A DNA stretch of 64,000 nt from NCBI RefSeq assembly GCF_029626145.1, contig NZ_JARUBJ010000002.1:2696501-2760500 (forward strand), read 5' to 3'. The DNA is from Micromonospora sp. WMMD961 (lineage in GTDB: Bacteria > Actinomycetota > Actinomycetes > Mycobacteriales > Micromonosporaceae). The notes beneath the pieces are model-generated. The model was given only the letters and a program-made list of their open reading frames with translations. It was not told the DNA's origin and did no database searches. Below, in pieces: positions 24,781 to 33,395 of this stretch. A program made the translations under genes and the position numbers. Every line of letters starts with the position of its first letter. The stretch's first letter is position 1.

Positions 24781-26970
24781 GTGCTCGCAACCAGCCTCCT
24801 CGGCCGACTTCGCCGCCGTGACCCGGGGCACGCCGTCCTGCGACGCGCGGCCCGGCTGACGCTCGTCGCGTCCCTCGTCTTCTACGGCTGCCGCTATGGC
24901 GCGGGCAGTTCGGTGCTCGCCACGTACGGTCTGTTCGGCACGATCGCCGCCGGGTCGTTCGCACAGCTGCCCGGTCCCGCGCCGCAACGGGCACGGATCC
25001 TGGTCACCTCCCTGCCAGCGATCTGGGCGCTGGTCGCGGCGGGTTCACTGTTGGCCTGGAGCACGTGGGCGGCGGCGGGCGGAATGCTGGTCATCGGGTT
25101 CGCCGTGGCGTTCGCCGGGGTCGTCAACCCGCGACTGGTGGGGTGGGCCAGCGCGTTCCACCTCTTCTACATCCTGGCGTCCTTCCCGCCGTACCAGCCG
25201 GGCACCCTGCCGGAACGTCTCGGCGGCGTCACCCTCGCCATCGTGCTCCTCGCCGCGGCGGAGGTGCTCCTCTGGCCCGACCCGACGCCGGTCTCCTACC
25301 GGCAGCGACTCGCCGAGGCAGCCGACGGCGTCGCGGCATTCCTCGACACCGCCGCCCGCGCGCTGACCGAGCCGCACTCCGGCGACGCCGACCGGGACGC
25401 GCGACGCGGGCGGGCGTACGACGTGGTCGGCCCACTCGATCTGGGTCGCAACCCTCCGGCGTGGGCACCCACCGCGGCCGGTGCCCAGGACCGTGCGTTG
25501 CGGATCTGCGCGGCGGCGTTGCGGGACGTGCTGGCCGAGGCGGACCGGCTGGCGGCGGACGCCCCACCGGAGCCGATCCCGGACCTGGCGGCCGCGCGAC
25601 TGCTACGCGTCGGCGCGGACACGACCCGGGCCGCCGGCCGCAGCCTGACACCGGGCGGCGCACCCGTGCACCTCGGTGGTCTGGACGCCGCGATCGGGCG
25701 GGCCGAGGCGACGTACCCCGCCGGCGAGGGCGACGGCCCCGACGCGGCGGACGTACCCCGGTTGTGCCGGGACGCCGCCGCGCTGGGCCTCGCCGACCAG
25801 GTGCGGGTCTTCGCCGTCGGCGCCCGGCTGGCCACCGGGTCCCGGCTGGACGGCGAGGACGCCTCCTCGGGGCTTTTCGAGTACGCCCGACACAGCCCGT
25901 GGAGGCTGTACTGGTGGCAGTTCCGCTCGCACCTGGCGCCGCGCTCCGCCCACCTGCACAGCTCGCTGCGGCTGGCCGTGGCGCTCGCCGTCGCCCGGGT
26001 GGCGGCCGGAGTGTTGCAGCTGACCCACGGCTTCTGGGTGCTGCTGGCCACGCTCACGGTCCTGCGTACCTCGGCCGCCGACACCCGCACCGCGCTGCGG
26101 CCGGCCGTGCTGGGCACGATCGTCGGTGCGGTCGTCAGCGGCGGGGTGATGCTGGTGGTCGACCAGCCGATCGTCTACGCCGTCGTCCTGCCGGCCACGT
26201 TGATCCTGGCCTTCGGCGTCGGGCGGCTGCTCGGGCCGGTCTGGCAACAGGCGCTGTTCACCGTGCTGCTGACGGTCGTCTTCGCCCAGCTCCACCCGGA
26301 AGGGTGGCGGCTCGCCGAGGCGCGCCTCGTCGATGTACTGCTCGGCGCGGTGATCGGGGTGCTCGCCGGTGTGGCCATGTGGCCGCGCGGCGCGAGCCAC
26401 GACCTGCGGCACAACGCTGCCCGTTACCTTGCGGCCAGCGCGGACGCGGTCGAGCAGACCGTCGAGGCGGTGCTCGACGGCGCGTCGGCTCCCGACCGCG
26501 CCCTCGACCGGGTCCGGCGGCGGATGGTCCTGATCGACTCGTCCTACTGCCAGTACCACTCCGAGCGGCACGACCCGAACCGACGGCAGGTCGACTGGGA
26601 CGCCGTCCTGAGCGCCGGGCACCACGTGGTGCCCGGCGCCGGGTCGCTGCTGCGGCGCAACCCGCCCGGCTGCCTCGCCGGCTGGCCCGCGGCGGCGGCG
26701 CTGTTGCGGGACACCGCCGGGCACCTGCGCTCGGCGTACGACGATCTGGCCGAGGAGGTGGCGGACGGGCGGCCTTCCGGCCCGCCGCCTGCCGCGACCA
26801 CCTGTGCCGAGGAGTTGGACCGGATCCGTCCGCTGCTGCGTGAGGCAGACCCTCAGCTGGTCCGGCACCTGGTCGAAGTCGACAGGTGGCTCGCCGGTCT
26901 CGCCGACAGTGTCGCCAGGATCCGCCGGCCGGCTGGTGGCGGGCCGACCGTTCGCCGCGACAGGCCGTGA
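24781..26970 (+). CDS. FUSC-family (aromatic acid exporter-like) membrane protein
   Basis: A 729-residue protein with two membrane blocks of about six segments each (residues 20-175 and 395-540) separated by, and ending in, soluble helical domains. This is the architecture of the YccS/AaeB/FUSC family. The second block includes WVLLATLTVLRTS and the repeat-like GTIVGAVVSGGV. Family members export aromatic acids or act in cell-envelope maintenance. The GTG start follows GGGGGAG. It starts 109 bp after the flavoprotein gene on the same strand; a functional link is possible but not shown. Confidence 0.8.
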   Translation: MLATSLLGRLRRRDPGHAVLRRAARLTLVASLVFYGCRYGAGSSVLATYGLFGTIAAGSFAQLPGPAPQRARILVTSLPAIWALVAAGSLLAWSTWAAAGGMLVIGFAVAFAGVVNPRLVGWASAFHLFYILASFPPYQPGTLPERLGGVTLAIVLLAAAEVLLWPDPTPVSYRQRLAEAADGVAAFLDTAARALTEPHSGDADRDARRGRAYDVVGPLDLGRNPPAWAPTAAGAQDRALRICAAALRDVLAEADRLAADAPPEPIPDLAAARLLRVGADTTRAAGRSLTPGGAPVHLGGLDAAIGRAEATYPAGEGDGPDAADVPRLCRDAAALGLADQVRVFAVGARLATGSRLDGEDASSGLFEYARHSPWRLYWWQFRSHLAPRSAHLHSSLRLAVALAVARVAAGVLQLTHGFWVLLATLTVLRTSAADTRTALRPAVLGTIVGAVVSGGVMLVVDQPIVYAVVLPATLILAFGVGRLLGPVWQQALFTVLLTVVFAQLHPEGWRLAEARLVDVLLGAVIGVLAGVAMWPRGASHDLRHNAARYLAASADAVEQTVEAVLDGASAPDRALDRVRRRMVLIDSSYCQYHSERHDPNRRQVDWDAVLSAGHHVVPGAGSLLRRNPPGCLAGWPAAAALLRDTAGHLRSAYDDLAEEVADGRPSGPPPAATTCAEELDRIRPLLREADPQLVRHLVEVDRWLAGLADSVARIRRPAGGGPTVRRDRP

Positions 26971-27025
26971 CGAGCCACGTCGTCGCCGCTCGCCGCTTTG
27001 CAGCAAGGTCAGGGTCTGACCGCAA

Positions 27026-27397
27026 TCACCACGGCACCGGACCGTTGTCGTCGAAGAAGCCGCCGGTCTCCCCGTCGTCGTCGACGGTGGCCCAGTAAAC
27101 GGAGGCGCGCGCGCCCTCGTCGGTGGTCTTCACGCCCTTGAAGTCGTTCAGGTCGGTGGCGACGTAGCCCGGTGTCACCGAATTGATCTTCACGTGCGCC
27201 AGTTCGGGGTCGTCGAGGAAGGCGTTGGCGTACTTCACGGTCAGCATGTTCACCGCGGTCTTGGTGGCGGAGTAGGCGAACGACTCGTGCGAGCGGGCGA
27301 ACATCGAGCCCTTTTCAGTAGCCTTCGCGAAGATCGCCGAGTCGCTGGCGAGGTTGACGATTCGCGCTGACGGTGACTTACGCAGAAGGGGCAACAT
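27026..27397 (-). pseudogene. SDR remnant lacking the N-terminal cofactor domain
   Basis: About 123 residues corresponding to the C-terminal half of an SDR: ARIVNLASDSAI (catalytic serine strand), the active-site pattern FAYSATKTAVNMLT and SVTPGYVATDLN. The N-terminal Rossmann half with TGxxxGxG is absent. Homology ends abruptly just upstream of MLPLLRK. Going outwards, the next bases look like the end of an oppositely oriented TetR gene. It probably cannot bind cofactor and is a broken gene. Confidence 0.7.
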
Positions 27398-27515
27398 GGC
27401 ATGGATCCTGCGCATGATCTCCGGCGTCAGCACCGTCTCGTACGTCGACGACGCCCAGCGCGAACGCGTCCTCGGGCTGACTATCGACGGACTGCGAGCG
27501 ACACCTGCCAGGTGA
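27396..27515 (+). pseudogene. TetR C-terminal remnant
   Basis: A 39-codon frame ending in TGA encodes WILRMISGV and then DDAQRERVLGLTIDGLRA, which resembles the last helix of TetR regulators. No HTH precedes it; the sequence to the left is the SDR remnant on the other strand. Together they look like a divergent SDR/TetR pair whose facing 5' ends and promoter were deleted. Recognition rests on a short stretch. Confidence 0.45.
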
Positions 27516-27576
27516 GCTTGGCAGGGCTGAGGCCGCCGGTCGCCGATTGGCCGTGCCGGTTGCACACCGGCCCGCC

Positions 27577-27582
27577 TACCGT
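27577..27582 (+). promoter_or_regulatory. -10 element of the aminotransferase gene (leaderless)
   Basis: TACCGT seven bases before the ATG at 27590; no ribosome site. Confidence 0.45.
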
Positions 27583-27589
27583 CGACGAC

Positions 27590-28627
27590 ATGGAGATCGA
27601 GCAGGCGCAGCAGTTGTGGAAGCCGGAGCCCGGTTGGTTGAACACCGCCTCCTACGGGTTGCCGCCCGAGCCGGCGTGGACGGTGTTGCAGGAGGCGCTC
27701 GCCCAGTGGCGGGTCGGCAGCACCTCGTGGGAGGGCTGGGGCGACTCGGTGCGGCGCTCCCGTGCCGCGTTCGCCGGCCTGATCGGCGTGCCGGAGGGTG
27801 ACGTGGCGGTCGGCGCCTCCGTCTCGCAGATGCTCGCGCCGGTGGCGGCGGCGTTGCCCGCCGGGGCGACAGTGGTGGTCCCGGACGTCGAGTTCACCTC
27901 CAACCTGTTTCCCTGGCTCGTTCAGGAGGAGCGGGGCATCTCCGTACGCGTGGTGCCGTCGGAGTCGCTGGTCGACGCCATCGACGCCGACACCGACCTG
28001 GTGGCGTTCAGCCTGGTGCAGTCGGCCGACGGCGCGGTCGCCGCGTACGACGACATCGTGGCCGCGGCCCGCGCGCACGACGCGTTGGTGGTGGTGGACG
28101 CGACCCAGGCGTGCGGCTGGCTGCCGTTCGACGGGCGCCTGGCCGACGTGGTGGCGGTGGGCGGCTACAAGTGGTTGATGAATCCGCGCGGGACCGCCTT
28201 CTCCTACCTGGCCCCGGAGCTGCGCGAACGACTGCGCCCCGACGCCGCCGGCTGGTACGCGGGCCGCGACCCGCACGCCTCCTACTACGGCCTGCCGTTG
28301 CGACTGGCCGACGACGCCCGCCGGTTCGACATCTCACCGGCCTGGTTCAGCTGGGTGGGGGCGGCACCCGCCCTGGAGGTCGTCAGCCAGATCGGCGTGC
28401 CGGCGATCCAGGCGCACAACGTGGCGCTGGCCAACCGCTTCCTGACCGGGCTGGGCCAGCCGCCGGGACAGAGCGCCATCGTCACCGTGGACGTGCCCGA
28501 CGCGGAACAGCGCCTCGCGGCGGCCGGCATCCGGGCGGCGGTACGCGCCGGACGGGTCCGGGCCTCCTTCCACGTCTACTCCACGGAGGCCGATGTGGAC
28601 GCCGCGCTGACGGCGTTGACCGGCTGA
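27590..28627 (+). CDS. Class V aminotransferase (cysteine desulfurase-like fold)
   Basis: A 345-residue PLP enzyme. The N-terminal substrate loop LNTASYGLPP is near residues 15-24, the PLP-stacking and phosphate region VGASVSQML is near 74-82, Asp/Gln of VVVDATQACGW binds the cofactor ring, and the Schiff-base lysine is Lys194 in GGYKWLMNPRGTAF. The fold matches the class V group (isopenicillin epimerase, CsdA and kynureninase-like). No catalytic cysteine loop typical of true desulfurases was recognised, so the reaction is open. Ends at a convergent terminator. Confidence 0.85.
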   Translation: MEIEQAQQLWKPEPGWLNTASYGLPPEPAWTVLQEALAQWRVGSTSWEGWGDSVRRSRAAFAGLIGVPEGDVAVGASVSQMLAPVAAALPAGATVVVPDVEFTSNLFPWLVQEERGISVRVVPSESLVDAIDADTDLVAFSLVQSADGAVAAYDDIVAAARAHDALVVVDATQACGWLPFDGRLADVVAVGGYKWLMNPRGTAFSYLAPELRERLRPDAAGWYAGRDPHASYYGLPLRLADDARRFDISPAWFSWVGAAPALEVVSQIGVPAIQAHNVALANRFLTGLGQPPGQSAIVTVDVPDAEQRLAAAGIRAAVRAGRVRASFHVYSTEADVDAALTALTG

Positions 28628-28634
28628 CCCGGGT

Positions 28635-28671
28635 GCCGAGGACGGCGGGCGCGCCGCCGGCCGTCCTCGGC
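28635..28671. terminator. Convergent terminator hairpin
   Basis: Perfect 11-base arms (28635-28645 and 28661-28671) between the aminotransferase and acyl-CoA dehydrogenase genes. Confidence 0.7.
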
Positions 28672-28688
28672 GCCGTCCGGCACCCGGC

Positions 28689-29861
28689 TCAGGCCAGGTG
28701 GCCGCCGATCTTCGTGTAGCCGCGCAGCAGGTCCCGGGAGATGATCAGGCGCTGCATCTCGTCGGTGCCCTCGAAGATCCGGTAGAGCCGGACCTGTCGG
28801 TACCAGCGCTCGATGGGCAGCTCACGGGTGTAGCCCATGCCGCCGTGGATCTGGAGCACCCGGTCGACCACCCGGTTGACCATTCCGGCGCCGTAGAGCT
28901 TGCCCATCGACGACGCGTGCCGCGGGTCGAGGCCCTGGTCGACCGTCCACGCGGAACGCAGCACCAGCCAGCGGGCCGCCTCCAGCTCGGTCTCCGAGTC
29001 GGCGATCATCCACTGGATGGCCTGGTTCGAGCCGATCTTCGTGCCGAAGGTCTCCCGGGTGTTGGCGTAGTCGATCGCCATCTGCAGCACCCGTTCGGCG
29101 ATGCCGATGGCGTGCGACGGGATGGTGTAGCGGCCCTTGCCGATCCACTCCATGCCGAGGGTGAAGCCCTGCCCGATCTCGCCGAGGATGTTGCGGTGCG
29201 GCACGCGTACGCCGTCGAAGATGAGCGACGCCGGCCCGCCCTCGCCCATGGTCTGGATGAACTCCGAGCGCCAGCCCATCGACCGGTCCACCAGGAACGC
29301 GGTGGCCCCGCCGTTGCGGGCACCCTTCTCCCGGTCGGTCACCGCGACCACGATGGCGAAGTCGGCGTCGTGCCCACCGGTGATGAAGGTCTTCTCGCCG
29401 TCGAGGATCCAGTCGTCTCCGTCGCGGCGGGCGGACAGCCGGATGTTCGCGGCGTCCGACCCGGCACCGGGCTCGGTGATCGCGAAACAGGATCGCCGCT
29501 CGCCCTCGATGGTCGGGATGAGGAACTCCTGCTTCTGCTCCTCGGTGGCGTGGAACAGGATGTTGTCCGCCTCGCCGCCGAAGCGGAACGGCACGAACGT
29601 GTGGCCCAGCTCCGTCCAGATCAACGACTGGAGCACCGCCGGCAGGTCCATCCCGCCGTACTCTTCCGGGGTGGCCAGGCCCCAGAAGCCGAACTTGCGC
29701 GCCTTGAGTTGTAGCTCGCGCACCTCGGAGTGGTCCAGGCCCGGTTGGTGTGCCCGTTCCCGGCGGAGCACCTCCGCCTCCAGCGGCATCACCTCACGGC
29801 GGATGAACGATCGGACGGTGTCCCGTACCGCCCGCTCCTCGTCGGTCAGCGAAAAGTCCAC
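28689..29861 (-). CDS. Acyl-CoA dehydrogenase
   Basis: A 390-residue flavoprotein with the three-part ACAD fold: helical N-domain to about 120, beta domain with the FAD/substrate motif CFAITEPGAGSD near 131-142, and helical C-domain. The likely catalytic base is Glu364 in RIFEGTDEM. The GTG at 29861 has AGGAGG six bases upstream. Divergent from a TetR gene, with an AAACT-N9-AGTTT operator between them; the same operator precedes the aldehyde/alcohol dehydrogenase pair. The acyl substrate is unknown; a branched or aromatic acid pathway is possible. Confidence 0.92.
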   Translation of the reverse strand: MDFSLTDEERAVRDTVRSFIRREVMPLEAEVLRRERAHQPGLDHSEVRELQLKARKFGFWGLATPEEYGGMDLPAVLQSLIWTELGHTFVPFRFGGEADNILFHATEEQKQEFLIPTIEGERRSCFAITEPGAGSDAANIRLSARRDGDDWILDGEKTFITGGHDADFAIVVAVTDREKGARNGGATAFLVDRSMGWRSEFIQTMGEGGPASLIFDGVRVPHRNILGEIGQGFTLGMEWIGKGRYTIPSHAIGIAERVLQMAIDYANTRETFGTKIGSNQAIQWMIADSETELEAARWLVLRSAWTVDQGLDPRHASSMGKLYGAGMVNRVVDRVLQIHGGMGYTRELPIERWYRQVRLYRIFEGTDEMQRLIISRDLLRGYTKIGGHLA

Positions 29862-29898
29862 GGTGGTCCTCCTGGCGTCGGCGCAGCCGGTCACCTTT

Positions 29899-29917
29899 AA
29901 ACTAGCGGTGCAAGTTT
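29899..29917. promoter_or_regulatory. Operator 1 of the acyl-CoA/aldehyde dehydrogenase regulon
   Basis: On the minus strand AAACTTGCACCGCTAGTTT, a 5-9-5 inverted repeat overlapping a TAGTTT -10-like element of the dehydrogenase gene. It matches the site at 30648-30666 at 16 of 19 positions. Confidence 0.65.
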
Positions 29918-29958
29918 TCCCGCGTCCAGACCTGACGGCCGAGACCTCAAGGAGCGCA

Positions 29959-30642
29959 GTGCCCCGACCCCGCCAGCCCCGGCTCACCCGGCAGCTGATC
30001 GTCGAGACCGCCACCGCGCTCATCGACGCCGAGGGCCTGCCCGCCTTCTCCACCCGCCGGCTCGCCGCCGAGCTGGGCGTCCGCGGCCCGTCGCTCTACA
30101 ACCATTTCGGCACGAAGGACGAGATCCTCGACGCGGTCGCCGACACGGTCACCGGGGCCGTCGACACCGGAGGCTTCGCCAGCCGGGACTGGGTCGCGGC
30201 GCTGCGCGACTGGGCCTGGTCGTACCGGCGGGCGCTCACCGCGCACCCGAACATCGTGCCGTACCTGGCGCAGGGTCCCGGTCGTCGACCGGCCGCCCTG
30301 GCCATGGCCGACGCGGTCTACGGCGGGCTGGTCCGCGCCGGCTGGCCGCCGGCCCGGGCCACCCACATCGGCGCGGCCCTGCGTTACTTCGTGGCCGGGT
30401 CGGCCCTCGGCTCGTTCGCCCGCGGCTTCGTGGAGGACCCGGAGCTGTACGCCGCGCACTACCCGCACCTGCGCGACGCGCACCGCCTCGCCGAGCACCA
30501 GCAGAGCGTGGACGAGGGCGCCTTCGCCCTCGGCCTGGACGCACTGCTGCACGGGCTGGCCGCCGAGTACGCCCGCACCGTCGGCACGGCCGACCATGCC
30601 CGCACCGTCGGCACGGTGGAGTCCGTCCGGCCCAAGGGGTAG
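29959..30642 (+). CDS. TetR-family regulator (predicted owner of the AAACT operator)
   Basis: A 227-residue TetR protein: HTH at about residues 8-55 (TRRLAAELGVRGPSLYNHFGTK) and a TetR_C-type ligand domain. The GTG at 29959 has AAGGAG about six bases before it. It lies between two identical-architecture operators, one in the promoter it shares with acyl-CoA dehydrogenase and one before the aldehyde dehydrogenase gene downstream. That makes it the natural repressor of both. The inducer is probably an acyl-CoA or aldehyde. The C-terminus carries a repeated ARTVGT motif. Confidence 0.88.
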   Translation: MPRPRQPRLTRQLIVETATALIDAEGLPAFSTRRLAAELGVRGPSLYNHFGTKDEILDAVADTVTGAVDTGGFASRDWVAALRDWAWSYRRALTAHPNIVPYLAQGPGRRPAALAMADAVYGGLVRAGWPPARATHIGAALRYFVAGSALGSFARGFVEDPELYAAHYPHLRDAHRLAEHQQSVDEGAFALGLDALLHGLAAEYARTVGTADHARTVGTVESVRPKG

Positions 30643-30647
30643 CGTCC

Positions 30648-30666
30648 AAACTCCCAGCGCTAGTTT
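30648..30666. promoter_or_regulatory. Operator 2, upstream of the aldehyde dehydrogenase gene
   Basis: AAACTCCCAGCGCTAGTTT, the same 5-9-5 inverted repeat as operator 1. It begins six bp after the TetR stop and overlaps a TAGTTT -10-like element 57 bp before the aldehyde dehydrogenase ATG. Confidence 0.65.
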
Positions 30667-30722
30667 CATCGCCCATCGCGACCCCGTCGCCATCGCCCAT
30701 CGCCCACCCCCGAAGGGACGAC

Positions 30723-32177
30723 ATGGACCTCGCCGCGCCGCCGTCGCAGTTACCCGACGCCCTGCGCCTCCGGCGCCACCTGCACCTCGGCGGTGAGTGG
30801 ACGTCGCCCGCCGGCACCGATCTGATCGACGTGGAGAATCCGAGCACCGGAGAGCTGGTCGGTCAGGTGCCCGCCGGCACGGCCGCGGACGTGGACCGCG
30901 CGGTCGCCGCGGCCCGTGCCGCGTTTCCCGGCTGGTCGGCCACCGTCCCCGCCGAGCGGTCCGCCCACCTGGACCGGCTGCACGCCGCGCTCGCCGCGCG
31001 CGCCGACGACCTCGCCCGCACCATCGCCGTCGAGCTGGGCGCACCGCTCAAGCTCGCCACCCGGGTGCAGGTCGGGTTGCCGCTGACCGTCCTGCGCGAC
31101 CATGTCACGCTCGCCGCCCGCCCACCGGTCGAGGAGAGCATCGGCAACTCCCTCGTCGTCCGCGAGCCGATCGGCGTGGTCGGCGCGATCACCCCGTGGA
31201 ACTACCCCCTGCACCAGGTGATGGCCAAGTTGGCCCCCGCGCTGGCCGCCGGCTGCACGGTGGTGCTCAAGCCCAGTGAGTTGACCCCGCTGACCGCGTA
31301 CCTGCTCTTCGACGCGGTCACCGAGGCCGGGTTACCGCCGGGGGTGCTCAACCTGGTCACCGGCACCGGGCCGGTGGTCGGCGAGGCCCTGGCCGGGCAT
31401 CCCGACGTCGACCTGGTGTCGTTCACCGGCTCCACCGCCACCGGCGCCCGGATCATGCGGCTCGCCGCCGACCGGATCGCCCGGGTGTCCCTGGAGCTGG
31501 GCGGCAAGTCCGCCAACGTGATCCTCGCCGACGCCGACCTGGCCACCGCGGTCAAGGTGGGCGTCGGCAACGCCCTGCTCAACTCCGGGCAGACCTGTAC
31601 CGCGTGGACCCGGATGCTGGTGCACCGCGACCGGTACGACGAAGCGCTCGACCTGATCGCCACGGCGGTGGCCGGCTACCGCCTCGGTGACCCGTTCGAC
31701 CCGGCCACCCGCCTCGGCCCACTGGTCTCCGCAGCCCAGGCGCAACGGGTCCGTGGCCACGTCGACCAGGCCCTGGCCGACGGTGCCCGGCTGGTCGCCG
31801 GCGGCCCGGACGCTTCGGTGCCGTCGCAGGGGCACTTCGTCGCGCCGACCGTCTTCGCCGACGTGCACCCGGACAGCGCACTCGCCCAGGAGGAGGTCTT
31901 CGGCCCGGTGCTCGCCGTTCTCCCGTTCGCCGACACCGACGAGGCGGTCGCCGTCGCCAACAACTCGCGCTACGGGCTGGCCGGCGCGGTCTGGTCCGCC
32001 GACACCGACGCGGCGCTCGCGGTGGCCCGCCGGCTGCGTACCGGAGCGGTGGACATCAACGGTGCGCCGTTCAACCCGCTCGCCCCGTTCGGCGGTTACA
32101 AGCAGTCCGGACTCGGCCGCGAGTTGGGTGTGCACGGTCTCGCGGAGTTCTGCGAGCTGAAGGCGATCCAGCGATGA
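30723..32177 (+). CDS. Aldehyde dehydrogenase (NAD(P)+ dependent)
   Basis: A 484-residue ALDH superfamily enzyme that oxidises an aldehyde to an acid. The general base is Glu258 in LELGGKSANV, the catalytic nucleophile is Cys292 in NSGQTCTAW, and the cofactor region TPWNYP lies at about 158-163. The C-terminal motif PFGGYKQSGLGRELG is intact. GAAGGGA precedes the ATG. Its last four bases overlap the alcohol dehydrogenase ATG, so the two are co-translated and probably act consecutively: alcohol to aldehyde to acid. Confidence 0.93.
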   Translation: MDLAAPPSQLPDALRLRRHLHLGGEWTSPAGTDLIDVENPSTGELVGQVPAGTAADVDRAVAAARAAFPGWSATVPAERSAHLDRLHAALAARADDLARTIAVELGAPLKLATRVQVGLPLTVLRDHVTLAARPPVEESIGNSLVVREPIGVVGAITPWNYPLHQVMAKLAPALAAGCTVVLKPSELTPLTAYLLFDAVTEAGLPPGVLNLVTGTGPVVGEALAGHPDVDLVSFTGSTATGARIMRLAADRIARVSLELGGKSANVILADADLATAVKVGVGNALLNSGQTCTAWTRMLVHRDRYDEALDLIATAVAGYRLGDPFDPATRLGPLVSAAQAQRVRGHVDQALADGARLVAGGPDASVPSQGHFVAPTVFADVHPDSALAQEEVFGPVLAVLPFADTDEAVAVANNSRYGLAGAVWSADTDAALAVARRLRTGAVDINGAPFNPLAPFGGYKQSGLGRELGVHGLAEFCELKAIQR

Positions 32178-33304
32178 GCGTCCCGGAGGAGTCCCCGGCC
32201 GTGCCGACCGGGGGCCCCGGGCCGGTCACCGTCCGCGCGCTGGTCGCGCGGGGGTCCGGCGCCGCGCTGCGGATCGAGCGGGTACGCCTGCCCGCTCCCG
32301 GCCCCGGCGAGGTGCGGGTGACGATCACGGCGGCCGGTGTCTGCCACTCCGACCTGTCGATGGTCAACGGCACCATCGCCGCGAGGTTCCCGCTGGTGCT
32401 CGGGCACGAGGCGACCGGCGTGGTGGCCGAGGTCGGGCCGGGCAGCCGGCTGGCCGTCGGCACCCCGGTGGTGCTCAACTGGGCGCCGGCCTGCCGGGCC
32501 TGCTGGTGGTGCCGGCGCGGCGAGCCGTGGCTCTGCGCCGACACCACGGCTCCGACGGTGCCGCGCGGCGAGACCGACGACGGCCTACCGCTGCACCTGA
32601 CCCTCGGCCTCGGTGCGCTCGCCGAGGCGGTGGTCGTGCCCGAGAACGCCGTCATCCCCGTCCCCGCCGGTCTGCCGCCCGAGCGCGCCGCGCTGCTCGG
32701 CTGCGCGGTGCTCACCGGTGTCGGCGCGGTCCACAACACCGCCCGTGTGGCCGCCGGCGAGTCGGTCGCGGTGGTCGGCCTCGGCGGGGTCGGCCTCGCC
32801 GTGCTGGCCGCCGCTCGCCGGGCCGGCGCCACGACGATCCTGGCCGTCGACGTCGCCGAGGCCAAGCGGGATCTCGCCCTCGCCGCCGGTGCGACCGACT
32901 TCCTGCTCGCCGACGACCGGCTCTCCAAGGAGGTACGGGCGCGCACCGAGGGTCGGGGCGTCGACCACGCCTTCGAGTGCGTCGGTCGCGCCACCACCAT
33001 CCGGGCGGCCTGGCGGCTCACCCGGCGCGGGGGAGCGGTGACCGTGGTCGGCATGGGTGCCAAGGACGACATGGTCAGCCTCGGCGCGCTGGACATCTTC
33101 CACTCCGCGCGGACGCTGCGCTCCTCGGTGTACGGCTCGTCCGACCCGGAGCGTGAGGTGCCGGAGCTGGCTGCCGAACTCGCCGCCGGTGCGCTGGATC
33201 TGGGCGTGCTGGTCAGCGGCACCGTCTCGTTGGACGAGGCACCCACGGCGTTCGATCGGCTGGCCCGGGGCGAGGGCGCCCGCTGGGTGGTCACCCTGGA
33301 TTGA
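32174..33304 (+). CDS. Zinc-dependent alcohol dehydrogenase (class III-like MDR)
   Basis: A 376-residue medium-chain dehydrogenase. Catalytic zinc ligands are Cys in GVCHSDLS (near residue 57), the GHEATG histidine near 79 and a cysteine in LLGCAVLTG. The structural zinc motif CRACWWCRRGEPWLC shows the required C-x2-C-x2-C-x7-C spacing. The NAD-binding motif is GLGGVG near 205. It is closest to the mycothiol/glutathione-type class III alcohol dehydrogenases. It overlaps the aldehyde dehydrogenase stop by 4 bp. Confidence 0.9.
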   Translation: MSVPEESPAVPTGGPGPVTVRALVARGSGAALRIERVRLPAPGPGEVRVTITAAGVCHSDLSMVNGTIAARFPLVLGHEATGVVAEVGPGSRLAVGTPVVLNWAPACRACWWCRRGEPWLCADTTAPTVPRGETDDGLPLHLTLGLGALAEAVVVPENAVIPVPAGLPPERAALLGCAVLTGVGAVHNTARVAAGESVAVVGLGGVGLAVLAAARRAGATTILAVDVAEAKRDLALAAGATDFLLADDRLSKEVRARTEGRGVDHAFECVGRATTIRAAWRLTRRGGAVTVVGMGAKDDMVSLGALDIFHSARTLRSSVYGSSDPEREVPELAAELAAGALDLGVLVSGTVSLDEAPTAFDRLARGEGARWVVTLD

Positions 33305-33355
33305 CCCCGGGGTGCTGGTCGGCGGACATCGCCCGATCAGGGCACTTGACCAAGG

Positions 33356-33389
33356 TGCCCAGGGTCGACATCCGCGTCGACCCTGGGCA
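33356..33389. terminator. Convergent terminator hairpin
   Basis: Perfect 14-base arms (33356-33369 and 33376-33389) with a six-base loop between the alcohol dehydrogenase and SDR genes. Confidence 0.75.
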
Positions 33390-33395
33390 GTTGGG

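Noticed and set aside
27026..27397. SDR remnant as a functional short enzyme
   Set aside because: It lacks the whole cofactor-binding half, and homology begins mid-domain at an evident breakpoint.
27000..33304. Metabolic cassette as a secondary-metabolite cluster
   Set aside because: No polyketide synthase, NRPS, terpene or RiPP core gene; the genes fit a catabolic regulon.
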